Source: GCA-003244245 sp046262495
Lineage (GTDB): Bacteria; Actinomycetota; Actinomycetes; Mycobacteriales; Pseudonocardiaceae
Reading direction: 5' to 3'
DNA: 64,000 bases
Assembly: GCA_046262495.1 (NCBI GenBank)
Contig: JBHEMR010000192.1
Coordinates: 5,237-69,236, forward strand
Every line of letters starts with the position of its first letter. The stretch's first letter is position 1. The notes beneath the pieces are model-generated. The model was given only the letters and a program-made list of their open reading frames with translations, searched no databases and was not told where the DNA came from. Positions 51,867 through 59,922 of this stretch are shown in pieces. A program made the position numbers and the translations under genes.

Positions 51867-53398
51867 GTACCCCGATCCTCACCACGAGCCCGACCGGCGG
51901 CCCGGACGCCGAGGATCTGCGCAGCATCGGCTACCGGCAGGAGCTACACCGTCGGCTCGGTGCCTTCTCTTCCTTCGCCGCTGGATTCTCCTTCGTCTCC
52001 ATTCTCACCACGGTGTTCCAGCTCTTTGCCCTGGGCTACTCCTTCGGCGGTCCGACGTTCTTCTGGACCTGGCCGATGGTGTTCGTCGGGCAATTGTGCG
52101 TGGCATTGGTCTTCGCTGAGCTGGCGGTGAGCTGGCCGCTGGCCGGGTGTATCTACCAGTGGTCGCGCCGACTGGCCGGTGAGACTGTCGGCTGGTTCGC
52201 CGGCTGGGCGATGATGATCGGGTACATCGTCAGCGTGGCCGCCATCGGCATCGCCTTGCAGGTCGTGCTGCCCTCGGTGTGGTCGGGGTTCCAGATCGTC
52301 GGCACCGACCCGTCGATCACTTCGGCGTCCGGCGCGGCCAACGGGATCCTGCTGGGCTCAGTGCTCATTGCGCTGGCCACCGTGATCAGCGCCGTCGGGG
52401 TGCGCTTCATGGCGTTGATCAACGGGATCGGTGTGACCTGCGAGCTAGTTGGTGTGGTGTTGCTGCTGGTGTTGCTCTTCGGCCATGCGCAACGAGGCCC
52501 CGAGGTGGTCACCAAGACGCTGAACGTATCCGGGAATAGCCCGTATCTGTACGCCTTCCTCGCTTCCACGTTGATGGCGGCTTATGTCATGTACGGCTTC
52601 GACAGCGCCGCGGAGCTGTCCGAGGAGACGGCTGCGCCACGGCGGGTGGTGCCTTCGGCGATCCTGCGGGCACTGTTGGTCTCCTTCGTCGGTGGCGGGT
52701 TCATGATCGTGGCTGCACTGATGGCGGCGCCTTCGTTGACCGACGGTCAGCTGTCCAGCGGCGGCATCGCCTATGTCATCACCAGCCAGCTCGATTCGAC
52801 GCTCGGTCGCGCGCTGCTCGCGGTGGTTGCGATCTCTATCGTGTCTGCCTGTCTGGCGATCCAAAATTCGGCGTCGCGGGTGATGTTCAGCATGGCGCGT
52901 GATGGCCGGCTGCCCGGCGGGAGGTTGCTGGCCCGGGTCAGCCCGCAAACCGGGACGCCGATCCTCACCGGCATCGCGGTGGGGGCACTCGCGATCGGCG
53001 TGCTGCTGATCAACCTGGGTAATCCGGCGGCGTTCGCGGCAGTCACCAGCACCTCGGTGGTCATCGTGTATCTGGCGTATCTGCTGGTCACGGTGCCGGC
53101 CTTAGGTGCCCGACTGGGCCGGCGCCTGCCGCCGAAGCAGCCGGGCGGCTTCTCGCTCGGTCGCTGGGGGCTAGCGGTGAACCTGATCGCGGTGGCCTAC
53201 GGCATAGCGATGATGGTGAACATCGCCTGGCCACGGCGGGCGGTGTACGACCCGGCGGGAACCAGTTGGGTGCTGCAGTACCTCGCGCTGCTGTTCGTCG
53301 CCGCGCTGGTGGTGGTCGGCGCGGCGGTGCATCGGGCGCTGCGTGGCGCACCCGCGCCGGCGTCCCTGACCGCAGCTACCGCCGTCGCTGAGGCCTGA
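51863..53398 (+). CDS. APC-superfamily permease, probable guanidine-linked importer
   Basis: 511 residues, about twelve membrane helices. SSFAAGFSFVSILTT, ELAVSWPLAGCIYQWSRRL and MYGFDSAAELSEETAAPRRVVP are typical of the amino acid-polyamine-organocation permeases of the amino acid/GABA/choline class. The ATG overlaps the ureohydrolase stop (ATGA), so both are under the riboswitch. Uptake of guanidine or a guanidino compound is inferred from context; the protein alone says only cationic amine or amino-acid transport. Confidence 0.85.
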   Translation: MSTPILTTSPTGGPDAEDLRSIGYRQELHRRLGAFSSFAAGFSFVSILTTVFQLFALGYSFGGPTFFWTWPMVFVGQLCVALVFAELAVSWPLAGCIYQWSRRLAGETVGWFAGWAMMIGYIVSVAAIGIALQVVLPSVWSGFQIVGTDPSITSASGAANGILLGSVLIALATVISAVGVRFMALINGIGVTCELVGVVLLLVLLFGHAQRGPEVVTKTLNVSGNSPYLYAFLASTLMAAYVMYGFDSAAELSEETAAPRRVVPSAILRALLVSFVGGGFMIVAALMAAPSLTDGQLSSGGIAYVITSQLDSTLGRALLAVVAISIVSACLAIQNSASRVMFSMARDGRLPGGRLLARVSPQTGTPILTGIAVGALAIGVLLINLGNPAAFAAVTSTSVVIVYLAYLLVTVPALGARLGRRLPPKQPGGFSLGRWGLAVNLIAVAYGIAMMVNIAWPRRAVYDPAGTSWVLQYLALLFVAALVVVGAAVHRALRGAPAPASLTAATAVAEA

Positions 53399-53422
53399 CA
53401 CTGCAACTGCAATCAAGGTGCG

Positions 53423-53488
53423 CGTCGTGAACTCGACAGGGCCCACGTTCTTAGCGAGCGGAACGTCGGTGGCGTCGAGTTCACGACG
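53423..53488 (+). repeat. Long inverted repeat upstream of aroC
   Basis: CGTCGTGAACTCGAC (53423-53437) and GTCGAGTTCACGACG (53474-53488) are perfect 15-bp complements. Inside, ACGTTC/GAACGT (53445-53450 and 53461-53466) forms a second stem around loop TTAGCGAGCG. It could terminate the permease transcript or form a cruciform, but it lacks a U-run. Confidence 0.75.
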
Positions 53489-53545
53489 GATCTCGCAGAC
53501 GATGCGGCAGCGTCATGGGCCGAGTGTGCGTGGCACGATGGCGCC

Positions 53546-54724
53546 ATGTTGCGGTGGATCACTGCTGGGGAATCGCATGGTCCCGCTCTGGTGGCTGTGC
53601 TGGAGGGCATGGTCGCCGGGGTTGAGGTGACCTCCAAGGACATCCAGGCTGAGCTGGCCCGTCGCCGGCTTGGTTACGGGCGTGGCGCCAGGATGAAGTT
53701 CGAGGCCGACGAGGTCGATCTCCTCGGAGGTATCCGGCACGGCCGAACGTTGGGCGGGCCGGTGGCGATCCGAATCGGCAACACCGAGTGGCCCAAATGG
53801 GAGACGGTGATGGCGGCCGATCCGGTGGACCCGGACGTGCTGGCCGCGCAATCGCGCAACGCGCCGCTGACCCGACCCCGGCCTGGGCACGCCGACCTCG
53901 CTGGCATGACCAAGTACGGCTTCGACGACGCTCGCCCGGTGCTGGAGCGGGCCAGTGCGCGGGAGACCGCTGCCCGGGTCGCGCTGGGCACTGTGGCCAA
54001 GGCGTTTCTGCTACAGGCATTAGGTGTTGAATTGCTATCTCATGTGGTGTCGTTGGGGCAGGTAGACGCCCCTGTGGACGTGTTGCCCGGACCCGATGAC
54101 CTGGAGCGGATCGATTCCAGTCCGGTCCGCGCGTTCACCGCAGATGCCTCAGCCGCGATGATCGCCGAAGTGGATGCGGCGAAACGGGACGGTGACACGC
54201 TGGGCGGCGTGGTCGAGGTTGTGGCGTATGGGCTCCCAGTGGGACTGGGCTCCTTCGTGCACGCCGACCGGCGGTTGGACGCTCGGCTGGCCGGCGCGCT
54301 GATGGGCATCCAAGCGATGAAAGGTGTGGAGGTCGGCGACGGGTTTGCCACCGCGCGCCGACGGGGCAGTGCTGCTCACGACGAGATGGTTCCTGGGCCC
54401 GACGGTGTGGTGCGGCGCACTAACCGGGCCGGTGGCCTAGAAGGTGGCATGACCAATGGAGAGGTGCTGCGCGTTCGGGTGGCGATGAAACCGATCTCCA
54501 CGGTGCCTCGCGCGCTAGCCACAGTGGACGTCAGCACCGGCGAGGCGGCCGTTGCGATCAACCAGCGTTCCGACGTCTGCGCGGTGCCCGCCGCAGGTGT
54601 GGTGGCCGAGGCGATGGTCGCCCTCGTACTTGCCGACGCCGCCCTGGAGAAGTTCGGCGGTGACGCCTTGCCCGAGACCGTCCGCAATGTCCAGTCCTAC
54701 CAAGACGCAAGTCGCCACGGTTGA
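53546..54724 (+). CDS. aroC: Chorismate synthase
   Basis: 392 residues. It converts EPSP to chorismate with reduced FMN. MLRWITAGESHGPALVAVLEGM at the N terminus, RPGHADLAGMTKYGF, RASARETAARVALG and GGLEGGMTNGE are all present. The ATG at 53546 lacks a clear ribosome-binding site; a -10-like CACGAT ends seven bases upstream, so the transcript could be leaderless. aroC-aroK-aroB-aroQ is the conserved actinobacterial shikimate cluster. Confidence 0.96.
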   Translation: MLRWITAGESHGPALVAVLEGMVAGVEVTSKDIQAELARRRLGYGRGARMKFEADEVDLLGGIRHGRTLGGPVAIRIGNTEWPKWETVMAADPVDPDVLAAQSRNAPLTRPRPGHADLAGMTKYGFDDARPVLERASARETAARVALGTVAKAFLLQALGVELLSHVVSLGQVDAPVDVLPGPDDLERIDSSPVRAFTADASAAMIAEVDAAKRDGDTLGGVVEVVAYGLPVGLGSFVHADRRLDARLAGALMGIQAMKGVEVGDGFATARRRGSAAHDEMVPGPDGVVRRTNRAGGLEGGMTNGEVLRVRVAMKPISTVPRALATVDVSTGEAAVAINQRSDVCAVPAAGVVAEAMVALVLADAALEKFGGDALPETVRNVQSYQDASRHG

Positions 54725-54740
54725 TCCGCAACAGCACTGA

Positions 54741-54808
54741 GCCTCCCGAGTTCAACAGCAGATATGTTCACCGGCGCCCGGACAGCTCTGCTGTTGAGCT
54801 CGGGAGGC
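54741..54808 (+). repeat. 22-bp inverted repeat between aroC and aroK
   Basis: Arms 54741-54762 (starting GCCTCCCGAG) and 54787-54808 (ending CTCGGGAGGC) complement each other over 22 bases with one position that would be a G-U pair in RNA. The loop is 24 bases. It begins 16 bases after the aroC stop. It is a strong terminator candidate, though without a U-run. Confidence 0.85.
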
Positions 54809-54862
54809 AGAACAGTCTGTGGCGGGGCACTTTCCGGCGACGGTCCGACTACGCTGGCGCTG

Positions 54863-55396
54863 GTGAGCGACGCGCAGGGACCCGCTGTGGTGCTGGTGGG
54901 TCCACCCGGGGCTGGTAAATCCACAGTAGGCCGGCTGCTGGGGGACCGGATCGGGGTCGACTTCACCGATGTCGACGATCTCATCGTCGCCCGCGCAGGT
55001 CGCAGCATCTCCGAAATCTTCATCACCGACGGGGAGCCAGTGTTCAGGGAGCTTGAGGAAGCTGAGGTGGCGGACGCACTGGCCGGGTGCACCGGAGTGC
55101 TGGCATTGGGCGGCGGGGCGGTGCTCTCGGAGGGGACGCGGACCAGGCTTCGCGGGCGCCGCGTGGTGTTCCTGTCGGTCGGGATGGCCGAGGGGGTACG
55201 CCGCACGGGAATGTCAACGGCGCGCCCGCTGCTCGCCGGAGTCAACCCACGGGCGACGTTCGCCGCCCTACTCAATGCCCGGTTACCCCTGTACCGGCAG
55301 GTCGCCACTGCCGAGGTGGCCACCGACGGTCGTCGTCCGGACGAGGTTGCCAAGGATGTGCTGGACGCTATCGGAGCTGTCGGGGGTGCTCGCTAG
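54863..55396 (+). CDS. aroK: Shikimate kinase
   Basis: 177 residues. The P-loop is VGPPGAGKSTVG (about 12-23), the shikimate-binding DVDDLIVARAG, FRELEEAEV and GGGAVLSEGTR follow, and the LID region RPLLAG is present. The frame is open from 54764, but that stretch crosses the inverted repeat. GTG 54863 is chosen: a TANNNT-type -10 (TACGCT, 54850-54855) ends seven bases before it and there is no ribosome-binding site, the layout of a leaderless actinobacterial gene. Confidence 0.93.
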   Translation: MSDAQGPAVVLVGPPGAGKSTVGRLLGDRIGVDFTDVDDLIVARAGRSISEIFITDGEPVFRELEEAEVADALAGCTGVLALGGGAVLSEGTRTRLRGRRVVFLSVGMAEGVRRTGMSTARPLLAGVNPRATFAALLNARLPLYRQVATAEVATDGRRPDEVAKDVLDAIGAVGGAR

Positions 55397-55427
55397 ACCG
55401 TAGGTTTCCGACCATGAAGGAGCGCCG

Positions 55428-56552
55428 ATGACAGAGACCGGCGAGCCGGACCAGCCTGGTGATACTGAGCCGCGGCGGATTCGAGTTGCGACGGCGCAGC
55501 CCTACGACGTCATCGTCGGGCGGTATTTGCGGGCTGAGCTGCTCGACGCGGTGGGCAGCGGCGCCGTGGCGATCGTGCACCAGCCGACGCTGGTCGAGGG
55601 CGCCGAGGCGCTGCGCACTGTGTTGGAGCACCTCGGCTCGCAGGCTTTTCGCATCGAGGTGCCCGACGCCGAGGATGGCAAGAAGCTGGCGGTGGCGGGA
55701 TTCTGCTGGGACGTGCTGGGGCAGGTGGGCCTGGACCGCACCGGCACCTTAATCGGCTTCGGCGGCGGGGCGGTGACCGATCTTGCCGGGTTCGTCGCTG
55801 CTAACTGGCTGCGTGGGGTCCGGGTGGTCCAGGTTCCAACCACGCTATTGGCGATGGTCGATGCCGCGGTGGGCGGCAAGACCGGGATCAACACCGACGC
55901 GGGCAAGAACTTGGTCGGTGCGTTTCATGAGCCTGCTGCGGTGGTGGTAGACCTGGTAGCACTCGCGACGTTGCCACGAGCCGAGCTGGTCGCCGGAATG
56001 GCGGAAGTGGTCAAGGCCGGGTTCATCGCCGATCCAGTGATCCTGGAGCTGATCGAGGCGGACCCCGAGGCCGCACTGGACCCATCCGGGCCGGTACTGG
56101 CGGAACTGGTCGGTCGCGCGATCCAGGTCAAGGCCGACGTGGTGGCCGCTGACCTGAAAGAATCTCATCTGCGTGAGGTGCTCAACTACGGGCACACACT
56201 GGGCCACGCGCTGGAGCGTCGGGAGGGCTACCGCTGGCGCCACGGCGCCGCGGTGAGCGTTGGCATGATCTTCGCGGCGGAGCTGGGCCGACTTGCCGGA
56301 CGATTGGACGACGCCACCGCGCAGCGGCACCGCGCCGTGCTCAGCTCAATCGGGCTGCCCACCGGATATGACTCCAACGCGCTTCCGGAGTTACTGGAAG
56401 GTATGCGTAACGACAAGAAGGCGCGGTCCGGGGCACTGCGCTTTGTGGTCCTCGACGGTCTGGCTAAGCCGGGGCGGCTGGAAGATCCCACCCCTGCGCT
56501 GCTCGCCGGAGCCTATGCCGCGGTGGCCGGCGAGATGGAGAACTCGCAATGA
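55428..56552 (+). CDS. aroB: 3-dehydroquinate synthase
   Basis: 374 residues, NAD- and metal-dependent. FGGGAVTDLAGFVAANWLRGV, VPTTLLAMVDAAVGGKTGINT, KNLVGAFHEP and NYGHTLGHALE (with zinc-ligand histidines) are seen. ATG 55428 has AAGGAG. The stop overlaps aroQ (ATGA). Confidence 0.96.
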   Translation: MTETGEPDQPGDTEPRRIRVATAQPYDVIVGRYLRAELLDAVGSGAVAIVHQPTLVEGAEALRTVLEHLGSQAFRIEVPDAEDGKKLAVAGFCWDVLGQVGLDRTGTLIGFGGGAVTDLAGFVAANWLRGVRVVQVPTTLLAMVDAAVGGKTGINTDAGKNLVGAFHEPAAVVVDLVALATLPRAELVAGMAEVVKAGFIADPVILELIEADPEAALDPSGPVLAELVGRAIQVKADVVAADLKESHLREVLNYGHTLGHALERREGYRWRHGAAVSVGMIFAAELGRLAGRLDDATAQRHRAVLSSIGLPTGYDSNALPELLEGMRNDKKARSGALRFVVLDGLAKPGRLEDPTPALLAGAYAAVAGEMENSQ

Positions 56553-56983
56553 AGGTGCTGGTGCTCAACGGGCCGAACCTGGACCGGCTCGGGAGCCGCG
56601 AGCCCGATGTTTACGGCACGACGAGTTACAGCGACCTCGTATCGCTGTGCCAGCGGGTCGGAGCCGAGCTGGAACTGGAAGTGGACGTCCGGCAGACCGA
56701 CCATGAGGGCGTCATGATGAGCTGGCTGCACGAGGCCGCCGACACCGCCACCCCGGTGGTGCTAAACGCCGGGGCGTGGACGCATTACTCGCTCGCGGTC
56801 CGCGACGCCGCCGCGGAGCTGTCGGCGCCACTGGTGGAGGTGCACATCAGCAACGTGCACGCACGCGAGCCGTTCCGACACCACAGCTACCTGTCGGCCA
56901 TCGCCTCCGGGGTTATCGTCGGCTTGGGCATATCGGGCTATTCGCTCGCGCTGCGCTGGATCGCCGGTCGCGCCAGCAGCTGA
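56549..56983 (+). CDS. aroQ: Type II 3-dehydroquinate dehydratase
   Basis: 144 residues. VLVLNGPNLDRLGSREPDVYG carries the catalytic Tyr and flexible-loop Arg. NAGAWTHYS replaces the more common NPGAYTHTS, and EVHISNVHAREPFRHHS provides the catalytic His region. It dehydrates 3-dehydroquinate. Overlaps aroB by four bases. Confidence 0.95.
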   Translation: MKVLVLNGPNLDRLGSREPDVYGTTSYSDLVSLCQRVGAELELEVDVRQTDHEGVMMSWLHEAADTATPVVLNAGAWTHYSLAVRDAAAELSAPLVEVHISNVHAREPFRHHSYLSAIASGVIVGLGISGYSLALRWIAGRASS

Positions 56984-57016
56984 GACCGCGGCGCGACCCG
57001 CTAGCGTCTGTAGTTC

Positions 57017-58108
57017 ATGTCCTATTGCCGGCGCCGGGAAGCGCTCCGCGAGCGGCTGCGTCAGTCCGAGCTCGACGCGCTGCTGGTCACCGATGCACTC
57101 AACGTCCGCTATCTCACGGGATTTACCGGATCGAACAGCGCCCTACTGGTGCACGCTGGCGGTGACGAAGCAAGCGTGTTCTGCACCGATGGCCGCTACC
57201 GTACCCAGTCGCAGCGGCAGGTGCCCGACCTGCGGTGGCTGATTGAAAGATCGTGTCACCTGCGGCTGGCCACACTGGCCGCCGAGGCCGGGATTGGGCG
57301 GCTGGGATTTGAAAGCCATGTGGTGACCGTCGACGGGCACGCGGCGCTGGCGAAGGTCACCAGGGCGGACGCGCTGGTCGCCACGTCGCGGCCGGTGGAG
57401 GCACTGCGGTTGATCAAAGACGATGCGGAGGTCGCTGTGCTCCGCGAGGCCTGCGCGGCGGCCGATACCGCCTTGGCCGGACTGCTCGGCGAGGGTGGGC
57501 TGTGCCCGGGCCGTACGGAGCGCGAGGTGGCTCGTGACCTGGAGGCCCGGATGGTGGCGGCTGGGGCTGCCGGTCCGTCGTTCGAGACCATCGTGGCGAC
57601 CGGCGCGAACTCAGCGATACCACACCATCGCCCGACCGACGCCGTGTTGCGCAGCGGCGATCTGCTGAAGATGGACTTCGGTGCGCTGGTCGAGGGTTAC
57701 CACTCCGACATGACGCGCACCGTGGTGCTCGGTCAACCAGCGCAGTGGCAGCGGGATCTCTATGAACTGGTCGCTGCGGCGCAGGCGGCTGGTCGCGCAG
57801 CGCTGCGGACTGGCGCGCAGCTCCGTGACGTGGATGCGGCCGCCCGGGAGGTCATCGCACACGCCGGGCATGGCGAGGACTTCGTGCACGGCCTCGGCCA
57901 CGGCGTCGGCCTGCAGATCCACGAGGCTCCGGCGTTGTCGCAGTTTGGAGTCGGTACACTGGCAGCAGGCATGGCGGTCACCGTCGAGCCGGGTGTCTAC
58001 CTGGCCGGGCGGGGCGGCGTGCGCATCGAGGACACTCTCGTCGTTTCCGGCGGCGAGCCAGAACTCCTCACCCTGACCACGAAGGATCTCGTGGTCGTGC
58101 CCTGCTGA
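57017..58108 (+). CDS. pepQ: M24B-family Xaa-Pro aminopeptidase/dipeptidase
   Basis: 363 residues. A creatinase-like N-terminal domain is followed by the pita-bread metallopeptidase domain with the five metal ligands in LLKMDFGALVEGYHSDMTRT, GLGHGVGLQIHE, VTVEPGVYLAG and GVRIEDTLVV. It should cleave Xaa-Pro bonds. It sits between aroQ and efp, the usual place in actinobacteria (mycobacterial Rv2535c). The exact peptidase subtype is uncertain. Confidence 0.9.
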   Translation: MSYCRRREALRERLRQSELDALLVTDALNVRYLTGFTGSNSALLVHAGGDEASVFCTDGRYRTQSQRQVPDLRWLIERSCHLRLATLAAEAGIGRLGFESHVVTVDGHAALAKVTRADALVATSRPVEALRLIKDDAEVAVLREACAAADTALAGLLGEGGLCPGRTEREVARDLEARMVAAGAAGPSFETIVATGANSAIPHHRPTDAVLRSGDLLKMDFGALVEGYHSDMTRTVVLGQPAQWQRDLYELVAAAQAAGRAALRTGAQLRDVDAAAREVIAHAGHGEDFVHGLGHGVGLQIHEAPALSQFGVGTLAAGMAVTVEPGVYLAGRGGVRIEDTLVVSGGEPELLTLTTKDLVVVPC

Positions 58109-58152
58109 CAGTGACCTGCTAACCGTGACCTGATCGAGAACGAAGGGCTGAC

Positions 58153-58716
58153 GTGGCCAGCACCAACGAGCTGCAGAACGGGCTTGTACTCAACCTCGAC
58201 GGCCAGCTGTGGTCGGTCGTGAAGTTTCAGCACGTCAAACCGGGCAAAGGCGGCGCTTTCGTCCGCACCACCCTGAAAAATGTGCTATCCGGCAAGGTCG
58301 TCGACAAGACGTTCAACGCGGGTACCAAGGTCGAGACCGCGACCGTCGACCGGCGCGATATGACCTATCTGTACGCCGATGGCACCGATTTTGTTTTCAT
58401 GGATGCCGACACATACGACCAGATCACCGTACCCGGCAACGTGGTCGGAGACGCGGCGAAATACCTATTGGACAACCAAACCGTGCTGGTAGCGGTCCAC
58501 GATGGCACCCCGCTGTATATCGAGCTGCCCACTTCGGTGGAGTTGGTGATCTCGCACACCGACCCGGGTCTGCAGGGGGACCGGTCGACCGGAGGCACCA
58601 AGCCCGCCACAGTGCAGACCGGCGCCGAGATCCAGGTACCGCTGTTCGTCAGCACCGGCGACAGGGTCAAAGTCGACACCCGGGACGGCCGCTACCTCGG
58701 CCGCGTCAGCAGTTGA
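58153..58716 (+). CDS. efp: Elongation factor P
   Basis: 187 residues with three beta-barrel domains. The loop KPGKGGAF carries Lys32 at the position that contacts the P-site tRNA. FVFMDADTYDQ and the C-terminal GDRVKVDTRDGRYLGRVS are conserved. EF-P rescues ribosomes stalled at proline runs, which are frequent in this proteome. Start GTG 58153. nusB begins one base after the stop. Confidence 0.96.
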   Translation: MASTNELQNGLVLNLDGQLWSVVKFQHVKPGKGGAFVRTTLKNVLSGKVVDKTFNAGTKVETATVDRRDMTYLYADGTDFVFMDADTYDQITVPGNVVGDAAKYLLDNQTVLVAVHDGTPLYIELPTSVELVISHTDPGLQGDRSTGGTKPATVQTGAEIQVPLFVSTGDRVKVDTRDGRYLGRVSS

Positions 58717-58717
58717 C

Positions 58718-59125
58718 GTGGGCGCCCGCAGCAAAGCCCGCAAACGCGCTGTCGACATCCTCTTCGAATCCGACCTGCGCGGGCTGGACCCGATGGCGCT
58801 GCTCGCCGATCGGGTGGGAGCGCCGGAGTCGGCACCGGTCAGCGAGTACACGATCTCGTTGGTGCACGGGGTGGTTGAGCACGCTGACGACATCGATCGG
58901 TTGCTCGCCGAGCAAGCCCATGGTTGGGCGTTGGCCCGGATGCCCGCTGTCGATCGGGCGGTGCTCCGCCTGGGCGTGTACGAATTATTGTTCTCTGCTG
59001 AGGTTGACGATGCCGTTGCCATCGACGAGGCGATCGAGCTCGCCAAGTTACTGTCCACCGACGACTCGCCCCGCTTCGTCAATGGAGTGCTCGGCGCCCT
59101 GGCCGCGCTACCGCGCAGCTCGTGA
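58718..59125 (+). CDS. nusB: Transcription antitermination factor NusB
   Basis: 135-residue all-helical protein: RSKARKRAVDILFESDLRG at the N terminus, and IDEAIELAKLLSTDDSPRFVNGVLG at the C terminus. It binds rRNA boxA with NusE. GTG 58718 follows efp after one base. Convergent with bldD, 18 bases apart. Confidence 0.95.
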   Translation: MGARSKARKRAVDILFESDLRGLDPMALLADRVGAPESAPVSEYTISLVHGVVEHADDIDRLLAEQAHGWALARMPAVDRAVLRLGVYELLFSAEVDDAVAIDEAIELAKLLSTDDSPRFVNGVLGALAALPRSS

Positions 59126-59143
59126 GCGGCGATCGGTTTTCAG

Positions 59144-59641
59144 TCAGGCCTCTTCTTTGTCCTTCACCGGACGCGCCTCGGGAGGCAGCACCCCCCAGCC
59201 GATCAGCTGCTCGGTGAGATCGCCCGGCGACATGTCGTAAATGATCGCCAGTGAGCGTAGGTCTTCGGTGCGGATGGACAGCACCTTGCCGTTGTAATCG
59301 CCGCGCTGGCTTTGGATCGTCGCGGCGTAGCGGGCCAGCGGACCCACCTTGTCAACTGGGAGCTGCTGCAGGCGCTCCAGATTGATGACGATCTTGGTGG
59401 CTGGCTCGCTGCCGGAGGGTACTCGACCCTCAGGCAGCAGCTCAGGTACTGGGACACCGTAAAAGTCCGCAAGCTCGGCGAGCTTCTGCACCGTGACCGC
59501 CCGGTCGCCGCGCTCGTAAGAGCCGACCACCACAGCTTTCCAACGGCCCGCCGACTTTTGCTCAACACCGTGCAGCGACAAACCCTGCTGCTGTCGGATG
59601 CCGCGCAGTTTAGATCCCAACGCCTTGGCGTAGTCGCCCAT
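59144..59641 (-). CDS. bldD: BldD-type developmental regulator, c-di-GMP binding
   Basis: 165 residues. An N-terminal Xre-type helix-turn-helix (about 10-70, with SYERGDRAVTVQKLAELADFY) is followed by the BldD C-terminal domain. The c-di-GMP signature RGD-x8-RxxD is intact: Arg113-Gly-Asp115 and Arg124-Thr-Glu-Asp127. BldD is the master repressor of sporulation genes in Streptomyces and dimerises on tetrameric c-di-GMP; non-sporulating relatives also keep it. AAGGAG lies upstream of the ATG. It is divergent from the pyr operon. Confidence 0.93.
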   Translation of the reverse strand: MGDYAKALGSKLRGIRQQQGLSLHGVEQKSAGRWKAVVVGSYERGDRAVTVQKLAELADFYGVPVPELLPEGRVPSGSEPATKIVINLERLQQLPVDKVGPLARYAATIQSQRGDYNGKVLSIRTEDLRSLAIIYDMSPGDLTEQLIGWGVLPPEARPVKDKEEA

Positions 59642-59709
59642 CTGGCCCCTTCTCCTTCTTCAGACCCCGACCAGCCAACGCCTTGGGGTGCCCCGCGAAA
59701 ATCAAGGTG

Positions 59710-59738
59710 ATACGGAGAGTAATGCTGCGCTGCGTAAC
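59710..59738. promoter_or_regulatory. Palindromic patch in the bldD upstream region
   Basis: ATAC-GGAGA-GTAA (59710-59722) is one base off the BldD-type TNAC-N5-GTNA pattern. It overlaps an imperfect 20-bp palindrome GTAATGCTGC/GCTGCGTAAC (59719-59738). Autoregulation of bldD is known in Streptomyces; here it is a guess. Confidence 0.3.
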
Positions 59739-59893
59739 CCCGCAGGTCAAGCCATTGGGGGTCGAAGACCGCGCAGAGTTACGCACACCACCCGGACGGG
59801 GCAGCGGTAGCGCGGCGGCACCTTCCGGCAATCCCGGTGATAATGTCCGTCTGGGTCCGGCGCCGGTCCGGCACCTGACGTCCTTTAAGGCCC

Positions 59894-59918
59894 GTCCAGC
59901 GAGGCGGGGAAGGAGGTC
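59894..59918 (+). promoter_or_regulatory. pyr leader: PyrR-binding RNA site in the pyr leader
   Basis: GTCCAGCGAGGC (59894-59905) matches the PyrR RNA consensus (UCCNGNGAGGY). CCCG and CGGG around it form a stem. The strong ribosome-binding site AAGGAGGT (59910-59917) follows directly. This layout suggests PyrR represses translation when uridine nucleotides are abundant, as proposed in mycobacteria. Confidence 0.7.
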
Positions 59919-59922
59919 CACC

